Shown here in pieces: positions 36,794 through 45,670 of a DNA stretch of 64,000 bases; the stretch's first letter is position 1, and each line of letters starts with the position of its first letter. The stretch is from positions 1,674,001 through 1,738,000 of the forward strand of contig NZ_CP129121.1 in assembly GCF_030406665.1 (NCBI RefSeq). Reading direction: 5' to 3'. The translations under genes were made by a program, and so were the position numbers. The notes below the pieces were generated by a model, which made no database searches, was not told the DNA's origin, and saw nothing but the letters and a program-made list of their open reading frames with translations. Origin of the DNA: Halomonas halophila (lineage in GTDB: Bacteria; Pseudomonadota; Gammaproteobacteria; Pseudomonadales; Halomonadaceae).

Positions 36794-39505
36794 TCAGGCT
36801 CGACGGCGCCACAGCGCCTTTTCCCCCTCGACGATCAGCAGTACGGCCAGCGCAGTGGCCAGGATCACGACCCAGTGCATCGGCGCCAGGCCTGCGGCGC
36901 CGAACAGGCGTTGCAGGACGGGCACGTAGGTCCAGGCCAGCTGGATGACGGCAATCAGGCCGATGGCCACCCATACCGGACGACTGCCGAACAGGCCCCG
37001 CCATGAGAGCACCCCCTGGATCAGGTAGCGGCTGTTGACCAGGTAGGCGGCGGAGCCCGCGACCAACATGTTGACCGCACCGGATCTGGCCTGCTCGAGC
37101 GCGCCGCCTTGCATGTCGTGGATCCAGGTGAAAATGCCATAGGTGGCCAGCAGCAGCAGCGTCGAGACGAAGATCACCCGCCACAGCAGGAAGAGGTCCA
37201 GCAGGGCGGCGTCCGGTTTCCTTGGTGGGCGTCGCATCAGGTCGTGTTCGCCGGGTTCGAAGGCCAGGGCGAGGCCCAGGGTCACCGCCACGGCCATGTT
37301 GACCCACAGCGCCTGGAGCGGGCTCACCGGCAGCAGCGCCCCGCACAGCACCGCGACCATGATGGCCAGGCCCTGGGCGCCGTTGGTGGGCAGCAGGAAG
37401 GTGATGGTCTTGCGGATGTTGTCGTAGACCTTACGGCCCTCGCGGATGGCGGCGACGATGGTGGCGAAGTTGTCGTCGGCCAGGACCATCTCCGCGGCCT
37501 CCCGAGCCGCCGCCGTGCCCTGTCGCCCCATGGCTACGCCCACGTCGGCGCGCTTGAGGGCCGGGCCGTCGTTGACGCCATCGCCGGTCATCGCGCAGAC
37601 CTCACCGCATGACTGCAGGGCCTCGACCAGCCGTAGCTTGTGCTCGGGGGTGGCTCTTGCGAAGACGTCTACCGTCATGACGCTGTCGATCAGCGCCGCC
37701 TCGGACATGCTCTCGATCTCGTGGCCGCTGATCACCCGGCCCGTGTTGGCGAAGCCCAGCCGCTCGGCGATAGCGCGCGCGGTGACGCCGTGGTCGCCGG
37801 TGATCATGACCGGACGAATGCCCGCGGCCCGGCACTCGGCCACCGCGGCGATGGCTTCCTCCCGGGGCGGGTCGAGCATGCCCACCAGACCCAGCAGTAC
37901 CAGTTCCGACTCGGCGTGCTCGTCGGTCAGCTTCAGGCTTGAGGACAGCGGTTTCTCGGCCAGGGCCAGCACGCGCAGGCCCCTGTCGGACAGGGCATGG
38001 AGGCGTTGCTCCCAGAGAGAAAGATCCAGTGAGTCCTCGCCCCGGTCGGTGCGCACCCGGTGACACATCGCCAGCAGCCTGTCCGGCGCGCCCTTGACCA
38101 GCAGGCGGGGACTCCCTTCCATGTCGTGGAGGGTGGCCATGTACTGACGTCCGGCGTCGAAGGGGATGGCGTCGTGTCGGACATGATGACGGCGCGCCTG
38201 CACCACCGGCAGGCCGGCCTTGGCGGCGGCCACCACCAGCGCCCCCTCGGTAGGGTCGCCATGGATGCGCCATGTCTCGTCTTCGTGGACCAGCTCGGCG
38301 TCGTTGCACAGTACGCCGACGTTCAGGAAGTGACGCAGGGCATGCTGGTCATCGAGGTCGAGCGGGGCCGGGCTGGTCTCGCCGTCGTCTACGCGGTGGA
38401 ATGCGCCCTCGGGGGCGAAGCCGATGCCGTCGAGGTGAAACTCGCCTTCGGGCAGCCAGATCGCCTGGGCGGTCATCTCGTTGCGGGTCAGGGTGCCGGT
38501 CTTGTCCGAGCAGATCGTCGATACTGACCCCAGGGTCTCCACCGCGGGAAGACGGCGGATGATGGCTCGCGAGCGGGCCATGGCCTGAACTCCCAGCGCC
38601 AGGCCGATGGTGACGATGGCCGGCAGCCCCTCCGGGATGGCCGCGACCGCGAGGCCTACCGCGGCCATGAACATCGTCGGCCAGGGACTCCCGTGCAGCA
38701 GCACGCCGACCAGCGCCGTGGCGATCGCGCATGCCAGGATCAGCGTTGCCAGTACCCGTCCGGCGCGGTCGAGCTGGCGCAGCAGCGGCGTGCGCAGTGG
38801 CTCGACCCTGCTCAGCAGCGCGGAGATGCGGCCGAGTTCGGTGTCGGCTCCGATCGCCACCACCAGCCCCCGGGCGCTGCCCTGCGCCACCAGGGTGCCG
38901 GCATAGGCCATGCTGCTGCGATCGCCGAGCTCGGCGTTTTCCGCCACCGCTGCGGTGCCCTTGTCCACGGGTAACGACTCGCCGGTCAGTGTGGCCTCCT
39001 GGTGACGCAGCCGACGTGCCTCCAGCAGGCGCAGGTCGGCAGGCACTCGATCGCCGCTCTCCAGCAGGACGATGTCTCCCGGCACCAGTGCCTCGGCAGG
39101 CACTTCCTGGCGGCGGCCGCCGCGCAGTACCTGGGCGCTTGGGGCAAGCAGGTCGCGAATGCGGGCCAGCGCCTGCTCGGCACGGCCTTCCTGGACGTAG
39201 CCGACCAGTGCGATGATGGCGACCACGGAGAGGATGGCAATGGCATCCACGATGGCGCCAAGGGCCAGGCTGCCGAGGGCCGCGACGATCAGAATGACGA
39301 TCAGCAGGTTCGCGAACTGTGACGCCAGCCTGCGCCAGGCGGAGCGAGGGCGTGCCTGGGGCAGGCGGTTGGGACCGAAGCGTCGCTGGCGCTCGGCGAC
39401 GGCCTCGTCGGTCAGGCCGCGCGGATGGCTCTGTTGGCGATCGAGGGCCTCTTCGGCACTCAGGGCGTGCCAGGATGTGGTCGGGGAGTGATAGGCGACG
39501 TCCAT
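36794..39505 (-). CDS. P-type cation-transporting ATPase (type II, Ca2+-ATPase-like)
   Basis: The 903-residue pump has an N-terminal cation-ATPase domain (WHALSAEEALDRQQ), actuator motif LTGESLPVDK, PEGLP in the fourth span, phosphorylation motif CSDKTGTLT, and hinge TGDGVNDGPALKRADVGVAMG. This order is that of PacL/PMR1-like P2 ATPases. The ATG at 39505 has GGAGG 8 bases upstream; the frame upstream of it contains the regulatory region. A good Anr/Fnr-type box lies 98 bases upstream. Ca2+ is the likeliest ion by family, but Na+, K+ or Mn2+ cannot be excluded. Confidence 0.9.
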   Translation of the reverse strand: MDVAYHSPTTSWHALSAEEALDRQQSHPRGLTDEAVAERQRRFGPNRLPQARPRSAWRRLASQFANLLIVILIVAALGSLALGAIVDAIAILSVVAIIALVGYVQEGRAEQALARIRDLLAPSAQVLRGGRRQEVPAEALVPGDIVLLESGDRVPADLRLLEARRLRHQEATLTGESLPVDKGTAAVAENAELGDRSSMAYAGTLVAQGSARGLVVAIGADTELGRISALLSRVEPLRTPLLRQLDRAGRVLATLILACAIATALVGVLLHGSPWPTMFMAAVGLAVAAIPEGLPAIVTIGLALGVQAMARSRAIIRRLPAVETLGSVSTICSDKTGTLTRNEMTAQAIWLPEGEFHLDGIGFAPEGAFHRVDDGETSPAPLDLDDQHALRHFLNVGVLCNDAELVHEDETWRIHGDPTEGALVVAAAKAGLPVVQARRHHVRHDAIPFDAGRQYMATLHDMEGSPRLLVKGAPDRLLAMCHRVRTDRGEDSLDLSLWEQRLHALSDRGLRVLALAEKPLSSSLKLTDEHAESELVLLGLVGMLDPPREEAIAAVAECRAAGIRPVMITGDHGVTARAIAERLGFANTGRVISGHEIESMSEAALIDSVMTVDVFARATPEHKLRLVEALQSCGEVCAMTGDGVNDGPALKRADVGVAMGRQGTAAAREAAEMVLADDNFATIVAAIREGRKVYDNIRKTITFLLPTNGAQGLAIMVAVLCGALLPVSPLQALWVNMAVAVTLGLALAFEPGEHDLMRRPPRKPDAALLDLFLLWRVIFVSTLLLLATYGIFTWIHDMQGGALEQARSGAVNMLVAGSAAYLVNSRYLIQGVLSWRGLFGSRPVWVAIGLIAVIQLAWTYVPVLQRLFGAAGLAPMHWVVILATALAVLLIVEGEKALWRRRA

Positions 39506-39603
39506 GCCTTGGCCTCCGTGGCGAGGGCGTGTGATGAGAATGCTGCAGCGCAGCGGAGGCGGCAAGTGGCGGACACGATTCGCTATCATGTCCGGTTCAC
39601 CCC

Positions 39604-39617
39604 TTGACCTGGATCAA
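39604..39617. promoter_or_regulatory. Candidate Anr/Fnr box
   Basis: TTGACCTGGATCAA matches the Fnr/Anr consensus TTGAT-N4-ATCAA at 9 of 10 defined positions. It lies in the divergent gap between the P-type ATPase and ychJ. Because it ends 4 bases before the ychJ ATG, activation of the ATPase is the more plausible role. Confidence 0.6.
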
Positions 39618-39621
39618 TGCC

Positions 39622-40077
39622 ATGAAAGACGCCGAACCCTGCCCCTGCGGCACTGGCCTGCCGCTTACGGCCTGCTGTGGCCGCTACCATGACGGAGAGC
39701 CGGCGCCGACGCCCGAGGCGCTGATGCGCTCGCGCTACAGCGCCTTCGCCCTGGGCCTGAACGACTATCTGCTGGAGAGCTGGGCGCCCGAGACGCGTCC
39801 GACGGCCTTGCCGGACGACGATCCGACCCAGTGGGTGCACCTCGAGATCCTCGATCACGGCGAGGACGGCGATACCGGCAGGGTGCACTTTCGCGCCACC
39901 TTCCGTGAGGGGCGCCGCTGGGGCGCTCTGGAGGAGCGGTCGCGCTTTCGGCGCGAGGCGGGCCGCTGGGTCTACGTGGACGGCGAGCCCTCGGTGACCC
40001 GGCTCAAGCCGGGGCGCAACGATCCCTGCCCGTGTGGGAGCGGGAAGAAGGGCAAGGCCTGCTGCGTTCGAGGCTAA
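39622..40077 (+). CDS. ychJ: YchJ-family SEC-C motif protein (UPF0225)
   Basis: The 151-residue protein has a SEC-C-like zinc motif at each end: CPCGTGLPLTACC near residue 7 and CPCGSGKKGKACC at the C-terminus. The middle YchJ-like domain has MRSRYSAFALG and an RFRREAGRWVYVDGE block. The ATG at 39622 (MKDAEPCPCG) is preferred over an in-frame TTG at 39604, which lies inside an Anr-like box. There is no clear Shine-Dalgarno site. Function is unknown beyond probable zinc binding. Confidence 0.88.
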   Translation: MKDAEPCPCGTGLPLTACCGRYHDGEPAPTPEALMRSRYSAFALGLNDYLLESWAPETRPTALPDDDPTQWVHLEILDHGEDGDTGRVHFRATFREGRRWGALEERSRFRREAGRWVYVDGEPSVTRLKPGRNDPCPCGSGKKGKACCVRG

Positions 40078-40110
40078 TCCCCCTGTTGGCCGGATGGCCG
40101 GCATGAAATA

Positions 40111-40146
40111 CAACAGCCCCGCCGGTATATGCCGGCGGGGCTGTTG
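40111..40146 (+). terminator. Bidirectional Rho-independent terminator
   Basis: CAACAGCCCCGCCGG (40111-40125) pairs with CCGGCGGGGCTGTTG (40132-40146) around TATATG. It separates ychJ and the convergent carrier gene. Confidence 0.8.
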
Positions 40147-40197
40147 TGTCTTTCAGCTTCAAGCTTTCGGCTTGCCGCTCCCGGGCACCGCCCGGGT

Positions 40198-41532
40198 TCA
40201 GAGCATCATGGCGGCGAGCCAGCCGAAGCCGATCAGCGGGATGTTGTAGTGCAGGAAGGTCGGCACCACGCTGTCCCAGATGTGGTCGTGCTGGCCGTCG
40301 GCGTTGAGGCCGGCGGTCGGGCCGAGGGTGGAGTCCGAGGCCGGTGAGCCGGCGTCGCCCAGGGCGGCGGCGGTGCCGACCAGGGCGATGGTGGCCATCG
40401 GCGAGAAGCCGAAGCCGATCGCCAGCGGCACGTAGATCGAGGCGATGATCGGGATGGTCGAGAACGACGAGCCGATGCCCATGGTGATGAACAGGCCCAC
40501 CAGCAGCATGACCAGGGCGGCCAAGCCCTTGTGGTCGCCGATCAGGGCGGTGGAGCTTTCCACCAGGCTCTCGACCTGGCCGCTGGCCTGCATGACGCTG
40601 GCGAAGCCGGCGGCCGCGATCATGATGAAGCCGACCAGCGCCATCATGCGCATGCCTTCGGTGAAGATGTCGTCCTGCTCGTGCCAGTGGAACACGCCGC
40701 TGACGGAGAGTACGGCGAAGCCGAACAGGCCGCCGAGCACCATGGAACCGCTGACCAGCTGTACCACCACGGTGCCGACCAGCGACAGGCCGAGCACGGC
40801 GATCTGCCAGGGCTTGAGGTGGCCGGCGGCCTCGGCGGGTGTCTCGTCGCCGTGGGCCAGGTCGCGGTCTTCGTAGCTGCGCTTGCCGCGATAGCTGAAC
40901 AGGATCGCCACGACCAGGCCGATCGCCATGCCGCCGATCGGCACGATCATCGCCGTGGGCACCATGGCGGCGGTCACGTCGAGGCCGTTGTTGTTGAGGT
41001 TGGTCAGCAGGATGTCGTGGAGAAAGATCGAGCCGAAGCCTACCGGCAGCAGCATGTACGGTGCGGTGATACCGAAGGTGATCACGCAGGCCACGGCGCG
41101 ACGGTCGAGCTTCAGGTGGTTCATCAGCTTGAGCAGTGGCGGCACCAGCACCGGGATGAAGGCGATGTGCACCGGGATCAGGTTCTGCGAGCTGACCGAG
41201 AAGGCCAGCAGCACGCCGAGCAGCACATAGACGATGGTGCGGCGGTGGGGGATTCCCTGGTCCAGCCGGAGACCGGCGATGGCCTTCTGGGACAGGAGCT
41301 GGGTGATGCCCGAGCGTGACAGGGCCACCGCGAAGGCGCCGAGCACGGCGTAGGAGATGGCCACGGTGGCCCCGTTGCCCAGGCCGTCGTTGAAGGCGTC
41401 CATGATCTCGCCGATCGGCATGCCGGCATAGAGGCCGCCGACCAGGGTGGCGGCGATCAGCGCGAAGACCACGGACACCCGCATCAGGCTCAGGGTGACC
41501 ATGACCAGGATGGCAAGCACGATGGCGTTCAT
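40198..41532 (-). CDS. Na+/H+ antiporter-family carrier (YuiF/NhaC-like)
   Basis: The 444-residue membrane protein has about 12 hydrophobic spans. Motifs such as SSQNLIPVHIAFIPVLVPPLL, GIGSSFSTIPIIASIYVPLA and GDAGSPASDSTLGPTAGLN identify the Na+/H+ antiporter family (YuiF/HdcP type, related to NhaC and the ion transporter superfamily). Some members are thought to carry amino acids. The ATG at 41532 has AAGGAA upstream. Ion exchange would suit a halophile, but the substrate is not shown. Confidence 0.8.
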   Translation of the reverse strand: MNAIVLAILVMVTLSLMRVSVVFALIAATLVGGLYAGMPIGEIMDAFNDGLGNGATVAISYAVLGAFAVALSRSGITQLLSQKAIAGLRLDQGIPHRRTIVYVLLGVLLAFSVSSQNLIPVHIAFIPVLVPPLLKLMNHLKLDRRAVACVITFGITAPYMLLPVGFGSIFLHDILLTNLNNNGLDVTAAMVPTAMIVPIGGMAIGLVVAILFSYRGKRSYEDRDLAHGDETPAEAAGHLKPWQIAVLGLSLVGTVVVQLVSGSMVLGGLFGFAVLSVSGVFHWHEQDDIFTEGMRMMALVGFIMIAAAGFASVMQASGQVESLVESSTALIGDHKGLAALVMLLVGLFITMGIGSSFSTIPIIASIYVPLAIGFGFSPMATIALVGTAAALGDAGSPASDSTLGPTAGLNADGQHDHIWDSVVPTFLHYNIPLIGFGWLAAMML

Positions 41533-41684
41533 GAGGGTTCCTTGCGGGAGTGTCGGAGGAATGGGCGGAAAATCAAGCCGCCCATTGTAGTCATCTCGGC
41601 TGGCGATGCCAGGCATGCCGCGCCGATCGGGCCATCGAGGGCCCGAGAGTGGCGGGGCGAGGGGACGGTTACGATTGCATGGCA

Positions 41685-41704
41685 TCTTTTAGCTTGCTAA
41701 AAGA
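41685..41704. promoter_or_regulatory. Operator-like inverted repeat upstream of the efflux pair
   Basis: TCTTTTAGC and GCTAAAAGA are perfect 9-base arms separated by two bases. A TATCAT (41710-41715) that could be a -10 box lies six bases downstream, so the repeat would overlap the -35 region of a promoter for the HlyD gene at 41773. Such sites are typical of dimeric MarR- or LysR-type regulators; none is encoded nearby. Confidence 0.5.
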
Positions 41705-41772
41705 GTTGCTATCATCTCGGCCTTTTGCCCCATCCGGTCGTCCTGGCCGGTGGCATCGACGGGAGCGAGTCC

Positions 41773-42834
41773 ATGACTCCAGATCAGAGTTTCGCGCGCT
41801 GGGTCCGGGTCGCGCTGGCGGCCTTCGGCGTGCTGTTCGTCTACTTCATCATCGCCGACACCTTCATGCCGATGACCCCCCAGGCCCGGGTGCTACGCCC
41901 CGTGGTGCGGGTCGCGCCGGAGGTGTCGGCCCGCGTCGAGGCGGTGGCCGTGACCAACAATCAACGGGTCGAACGCGGCGACGTGCTGTTCTCGCTCGAT
42001 CGCGCGCCCTTCGAACTGGCGCTGCACCAGGCCCGGCTTGCCCGAGAGGCGGCGGTCCGCGACAACGCGCTGCTCGAGGCCGATCTCGCCGAGGCGCATG
42101 CCGATCTCGATGCGGCCCGGGCCTCCGCCGAGGAGCTGGCCGGGGAGCGCCGTCGAGCCGAGACGATGCTCAGTCGCCACAGCATCTCCCGGCAGCGGGT
42201 CGACAGTATCGTGGCCGAGGAGCGCCAGGCGCGTTCCTCGGTGGCGGCGGCCCAGGCCCGCATCCGTCAGCTGGAGGTGCAGCTCGGCGAACGCGGCGAC
42301 GGCAACCTGCAGCTGCGCCAGGCGGATAACGCCATCGACCAGGCCGAGCTCGACCTGTCGCACACTCTGGTGCGCGCCGAGCGCGACGGCGTGGTGACCA
42401 ACCTTCAGCTGCGCGAGGGCGATTACGTCACCCGCGGGCAGTCGGCGCTGGCGGTGGTGGGCGAGGGGCTCGACCTGGTCGCCGACCTGCGCGAGAAGAG
42501 CCTTCGACACGTGCGCGAAGGGGAATCGGCCCGGGTGGTCTTCGACGCCCTCCCGGGACGGGTGTTCGAGGCGCGTGTGGCCTCGCGGGATGCCGGCGTG
42601 CAGGATGGTCAGCTGGCCGCGGACGGCACGCTGGCGGACATTCCGGCGACCGACCGCTGGGTACGCGACGCCCAGCGCGTTCGCCTCCACCTCGAGGTGG
42701 AGGATCCGCCCGAGCCGCTGCCCGTCAGCGGCGCGCGGGCCACCGTGCAGCTGTTGCCCGAGGCGAATCCACTGGCGACCCTGTTCGGCGGCCTGCAGAT
42801 CCGGCTGATGTCCTGGCTGCACTATGTCTATTGA
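41773..42834 (+). CDS. HlyD/EmrA-family membrane fusion protein
   Basis: The 353-residue periplasmic adaptor has one N-terminal membrane span (residues ~10-30). A biotinyl-lipoyl-like half-motif (VRVAPEVSARVEAVAVTNNQRVERGDVLFSLD) precedes a long coiled-coil hairpin (residues ~80-200), and a second half-motif with TLVRAERDGVVTNLQLREGDYV follows. Its end overlaps the DUF2955 gene by 11 bases, so the two form an efflux pair like AaeA/AaeB. The outer-membrane partner is not in the window. Confidence 0.88.
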   Translation: MTPDQSFARWVRVALAAFGVLFVYFIIADTFMPMTPQARVLRPVVRVAPEVSARVEAVAVTNNQRVERGDVLFSLDRAPFELALHQARLAREAAVRDNALLEADLAEAHADLDAARASAEELAGERRRAETMLSRHSISRQRVDSIVAEERQARSSVAAAQARIRQLEVQLGERGDGNLQLRQADNAIDQAELDLSHTLVRAERDGVVTNLQLREGDYVTRGQSALAVVGEGLDLVADLREKSLRHVREGESARVVFDALPGRVFEARVASRDAGVQDGQLAADGTLADIPATDRWVRDAQRVRLHLEVEDPPEPLPVSGARATVQLLPEANPLATLFGGLQIRLMSWLHYVY

Positions 42835-44002
42835 TCGGCCAGATCGGCCTGGGCAGGGCGACGACCCTACGGCATCGGAAACGTGGCGCGAGCTGGTGCA
42901 TCGGGTGAGACGGCTGCTGCTGCGCTCCGCAGGACTGGTGCTGCCGCATCGCGGCCATGGCCCCGAGGAGCAGGAAGCCGGGGAGTCTCGCTTCTCGTCC
43001 AACGACATGCGGCAGTGCCTGCGCGTGGCTTTCGCGGGCATGATCGGCTTCGCCATCAGCCACTTCATGCACTGGGACTATGGGGTCTTCTTCACCGTCT
43101 ATCCCATGTTCCTGGTCGGCATGATACCGGTCTTCAATGCGCACGTGGTGCGCCAGTTCCTGGGCAACGCCTGCCTCAACGTGGTCGAGGTGTCGCTGGT
43201 GGTCGGGTTGACCCAGCACATGCCGGTGGTAATGACGGGACTGGCGTTCCTGCTGTTCTATTCGCGTTTCCGGCTGATGGCGAAGGGGCCGCTGTTCCTG
43301 TTTGGCGCCAACGGCGTGCTGACGCTCAGCGTGCTGTTGCACTTCGCCAGCTATCCCGAGGTCGATCTCTTCGATCTGCTGACCCATAACGTGGTGGCCA
43401 GCGTGCTGGCCGTGTGCCTGGCGGCGTTGATGCACCTGCTGTTTCCCGATCGAGAGGCGCGCCGGCCGCCGCCGACGGTCGACAAGCCGGCTTCCCTGGT
43501 GCGACACCAGACGCTGATCGGCGCCATCATCGCCACGCTGTCCTTCGCGGTCTTTCAGATCCTGGACCTGAGGGACTCGCTGTCGGCGCAGATGGCCACC
43601 ATCCTGATCCTCTTCGCGCTGGGTTACCCCAACGCCAGGGTGTCGGCGGTCAAGCGCGGGGTCGGGGCGCTGCTGGGCTGCAACATGGCGATCCTGATGC
43701 AGCTGCTGCTGTTCACCCAGGCCGACCATCTGCTGCTGGTGATGCTCAGCTACTGGGTCGGATTGATGCTCTTCGCGCGCATCCATCTGCTCGAGGGCGG
43801 AGGATCGGGCGTCGGCTTCGGTGCCCTGACCACCCTGGGCATCCTCTATGGCCAGTACCTGGGCCCGAATCAGGATTTCGTCTATGCCGCCCTGTACCGG
43901 TTCAGTTCCATGAGCGTGGCGATGGTCGTCACCCTGGTGGCGATGGCGGTGCTGCATCGGCTGCTCAACGCTTCGCCGATGACACGAGACACGGCGCTCT
44001 GA
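42824..44002 (+). CDS. DUF2955 (FUSC-like) inner-membrane efflux protein
   Basis: The 392-residue protein has two sets of hydrophobic spans separated by a cytoplasmic segment, the aromatic-acid exporter/FUSC arrangement. HWDYGVFFTVYPMFLVG and SAQMATILILFALGYP are hallmark-like blocks of DUF2955. It is translationally coupled to the upstream HlyD-family gene. The substrate is unknown; relatives export aromatic acids or other organic anions. Confidence 0.83.
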   Translation: MSIDRPDRPGQGDDPTASETWRELVHRVRRLLLRSAGLVLPHRGHGPEEQEAGESRFSSNDMRQCLRVAFAGMIGFAISHFMHWDYGVFFTVYPMFLVGMIPVFNAHVVRQFLGNACLNVVEVSLVVGLTQHMPVVMTGLAFLLFYSRFRLMAKGPLFLFGANGVLTLSVLLHFASYPEVDLFDLLTHNVVASVLAVCLAALMHLLFPDREARRPPPTVDKPASLVRHQTLIGAIIATLSFAVFQILDLRDSLSAQMATILILFALGYPNARVSAVKRGVGALLGCNMAILMQLLLFTQADHLLLVMLSYWVGLMLFARIHLLEGGGSGVGFGALTTLGILYGQYLGPNQDFVYAALYRFSSMSVAMVVTLVAMAVLHRLLNASPMTRDTAL

Positions 44003-44086
44003 GGGCATACGGCCTGGAGGCGCGAGGGGCGATGGGGCTATCATCGGCGCGGTTTCATTTGTTCACGCTTTCGCCAGAGGCACGCC

Positions 44087-44692
44087 ATGACCGATGCTCG
44101 ACGTTACAGCCCTGCCGCGGCCCGCAACCGCCAGCCGATTCTCGAGGTGCTGGCCGAGGCACTGCCCGGCCCGGCCCGGGTGCTCGAGCTGGCCTCCGGG
44201 AGCGGCGAGCATGCCTGCCACTTCGCCGCGGCCCGGCCTGACTGGGACTGGCAGCCCAGCGACCCGACCCCGGAGGCTCGGGCTTCCATCGCGGCCTGGC
44301 GTGAGGTGGTCGAGCTGCCCAACCTGCGGTCGCCGCTGGCGCTGGATGCTACCGGTGACTGGCCAGCGGGCCGCTTCGAGGCGATCGTCGCCATCAACCT
44401 GATCCATATCTCGCCCTGGGCGGTGACCGAGGCCCTGATGGCGCGGGCCGGAGAGCGTCTCGAGGAAGGCGGTACGTTGCTGCTTTACGGCCCCTACCTG
44501 CGCGTGGATCAACCGACCGCGGCCAGCAACCTGGCATTCGACGCCGATCTGCGGTCGCGGGACCCGCGCTGGGGGATCCGCGATCTGGCGGACGTGAGCG
44601 CGGAGGCAGAGCGATACGGCCTCTGGCTCGAGCGCCTGGTCGAGATGCCGGCCAACAACCTCTGCCTGGTATGGAGAAAGGGGCTGGCGTAG
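44087..44692 (+). CDS. DUF938 putative SAM-dependent methyltransferase
   Basis: The 201-residue protein starts MTDARRYSPAAARNRQPILEVL, the typical DUF938 opening. It has a Rossmann SAM-binding glycine loop (VLELASGSGEHACHFA) and AINLIHISPWAVTEAL. The substrate is unknown. Transcribed alone, 84 bases after the efflux pair. Confidence 0.88.
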   Translation: MTDARRYSPAAARNRQPILEVLAEALPGPARVLELASGSGEHACHFAAARPDWDWQPSDPTPEARASIAAWREVVELPNLRSPLALDATGDWPAGRFEAIVAINLIHISPWAVTEALMARAGERLEEGGTLLLYGPYLRVDQPTAASNLAFDADLRSRDPRWGIRDLADVSAEAERYGLWLERLVEMPANNLCLVWRKGLA

Positions 44693-44749
44693 GAGGCGTG
44701 AGTCAGGGCGTCGTGGCAGGCGGGTGACGCCCCGGCCGTGCCAACGGCG

Positions 44750-44944
44750 TTATTCGGGTACTTCGCCCGGCTGGCGATACTGCACGCCTTCGGCGCGCCT
44801 TTGCTGGTCGGTCTTGGTCTCGTCTTCGGCGGGCACGCCCCACACCGTCTCGCGGTGGCCATCGGGCCAGGTGTAGGTGGTGCAGCCGCCGAGGGTGGCC
44901 AGCAGGGCGAGGCAGAGCAGGGCGGTCGGGACGCGTCGTGGCAT
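44750..44944 (-). CDS. Small putative lipoprotein, 64 aa
   Basis: The protein starts MPRRVPTALLCLALLATLGGC, a clear lipoprotein signal with lipobox LGGC (Cys21). The mature part (TTYTWPDGHRETVWGVPAED) is short and hydrophilic. AAGGAG lies 8 bases upstream of the ATG. The longer frame upstream overlaps the next gene and was rejected. No family recognised. Confidence 0.75.
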   Translation of the reverse strand: MPRRVPTALLCLALLATLGGCTTYTWPDGHRETVWGVPAEDETKTDQQRRAEGVQYRQPGEVPE

Positions 44945-44975
44945 GTCGGGCTCCTTCTGAGGAGCGCCCAGCCTA

Positions 44976-45239
44976 TCAGACATGCTCGGGATCGTGGGTC
45001 CACACCGAGACGCCGCGTTCTTCACCGGGCACACGGACCGAGAATTCTCCCGGGCCGAGACGCTCCACCTCGTGACCGTCACGGGTCTTGAAGTTCGGCA
45101 GGCCACGGCTGATGGCGCCTCCATGCTGTAAGTCCTCCAGGTCGGGCAGGTCGTGGTACTCGTCGATGACGTACTCGTTGCCGTGCTCGTCGAAGCCGAT
45201 GTGGGTCTGTTCGTAGTGGCGCACGTTGGATCCTCGCAT
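44976..45239 (-). CDS. Hypothetical protein, 87 aa
   Basis: The protein is small, acidic and soluble, starting MRGSNVRHYEQTHIGFDEHGNEYVIDEY. The ATG at 45239 is preceded by AGGAAG. I do not recognise the family. It lies 31 bases upstream of the small lipoprotein gene on the same strand, so the two may be cotranscribed. Confidence 0.65.
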   Translation of the reverse strand: MRGSNVRHYEQTHIGFDEHGNEYVIDEYHDLPDLEDLQHGGAISRGLPNFKTRDGHEVERLGPGEFSVRVPGEERGVSVWTHDPEHV

Positions 45240-45350
45240 GGCTGGACTTCCTGCAGTATTGCAAGCGGCTAGCCGAAAGGCGAATGGTGCCTTGCAGGCG
45301 CCGTGGGTAATCTTGTGCGTCGAGTCATGCGTTTGAAACAGGAGTCTGAC

Positions 45351-45449
45351 ATGCCCACTTCCCTGACCCCCGAAGTGCTCGATCACTGGACCGCCGTGGC
45401 GGCCGCCAAGAACGAGGCCGAGAAGGCCATTGCCCATTACATGGGTTGA
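45351..45449 (+). CDS. Possible 32-residue small protein
   Basis: A short frame starts MPTSLTPEVLDHWTAVAAAK and ends at TGA (45447-45449). A good AACAGGAG lies 6 bases before the ATG, and the sequence is an amphipathic helix with protein-like composition. It is followed by a terminator at 45505. It could be a genuine small protein or the 5' remnant of a deleted gene. No family recognised. Confidence 0.4.
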   Translation: MPTSLTPEVLDHWTAVAAAKNEAEKAIAHYMG

Positions 45450-45504
45450 GGCGATCTCGGCCGAGGTCAGACAGGCCAGGCCGACACTCGCCATCGAGCA
45501 TGTG

Positions 45505-45540
45505 AACCGGGAGCCCCATGGGGCTCCCGGTTTTCGTTTT
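45505..45540 (+). terminator. Rho-independent terminator
   Basis: AACCGGGAGCCCC (45505-45517) and GGGGCTCCCGGTT (45520-45532) form a near-continuous 28-base palindrome followed by a T-rich run (TTCGTTTT). It lies downstream of the 32-codon frame. Confidence 0.8.
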
Positions 45541-45643
45541 GGTATCTCTTCCCCCTGTCGTTCTTCCTGTCGTTCCTGTTGGCTTCCCCTGATCGCCCAG
45601 CCTGGGGCCAGCCATGGAGGAGGTGCCATACTCGATACAATAT

Positions 45644-45670
45644 TTGTACAAAAAGAACATATAGTATAAT
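45644..45670 (+). promoter_or_regulatory. AT-rich candidate promoter for the PAS-MCP gene
   Basis: TTGTAC (45644-45649) and a perfect TATAAT (45665-45670) lie 15 bases apart, shorter than ideal. The stretch 45630-45690 is strongly AT-rich against a very GC-rich background. The start codon is 40 bases downstream. Confidence 0.45.

Noticed and set aside
36794..39589. Longer N-terminus for the P-type ATPase starting at 39589
   Set aside because: The extra 28 residues are not protein-like and would place the start on the promoter side; the ATG at 39505 has GGAGG at good spacing.
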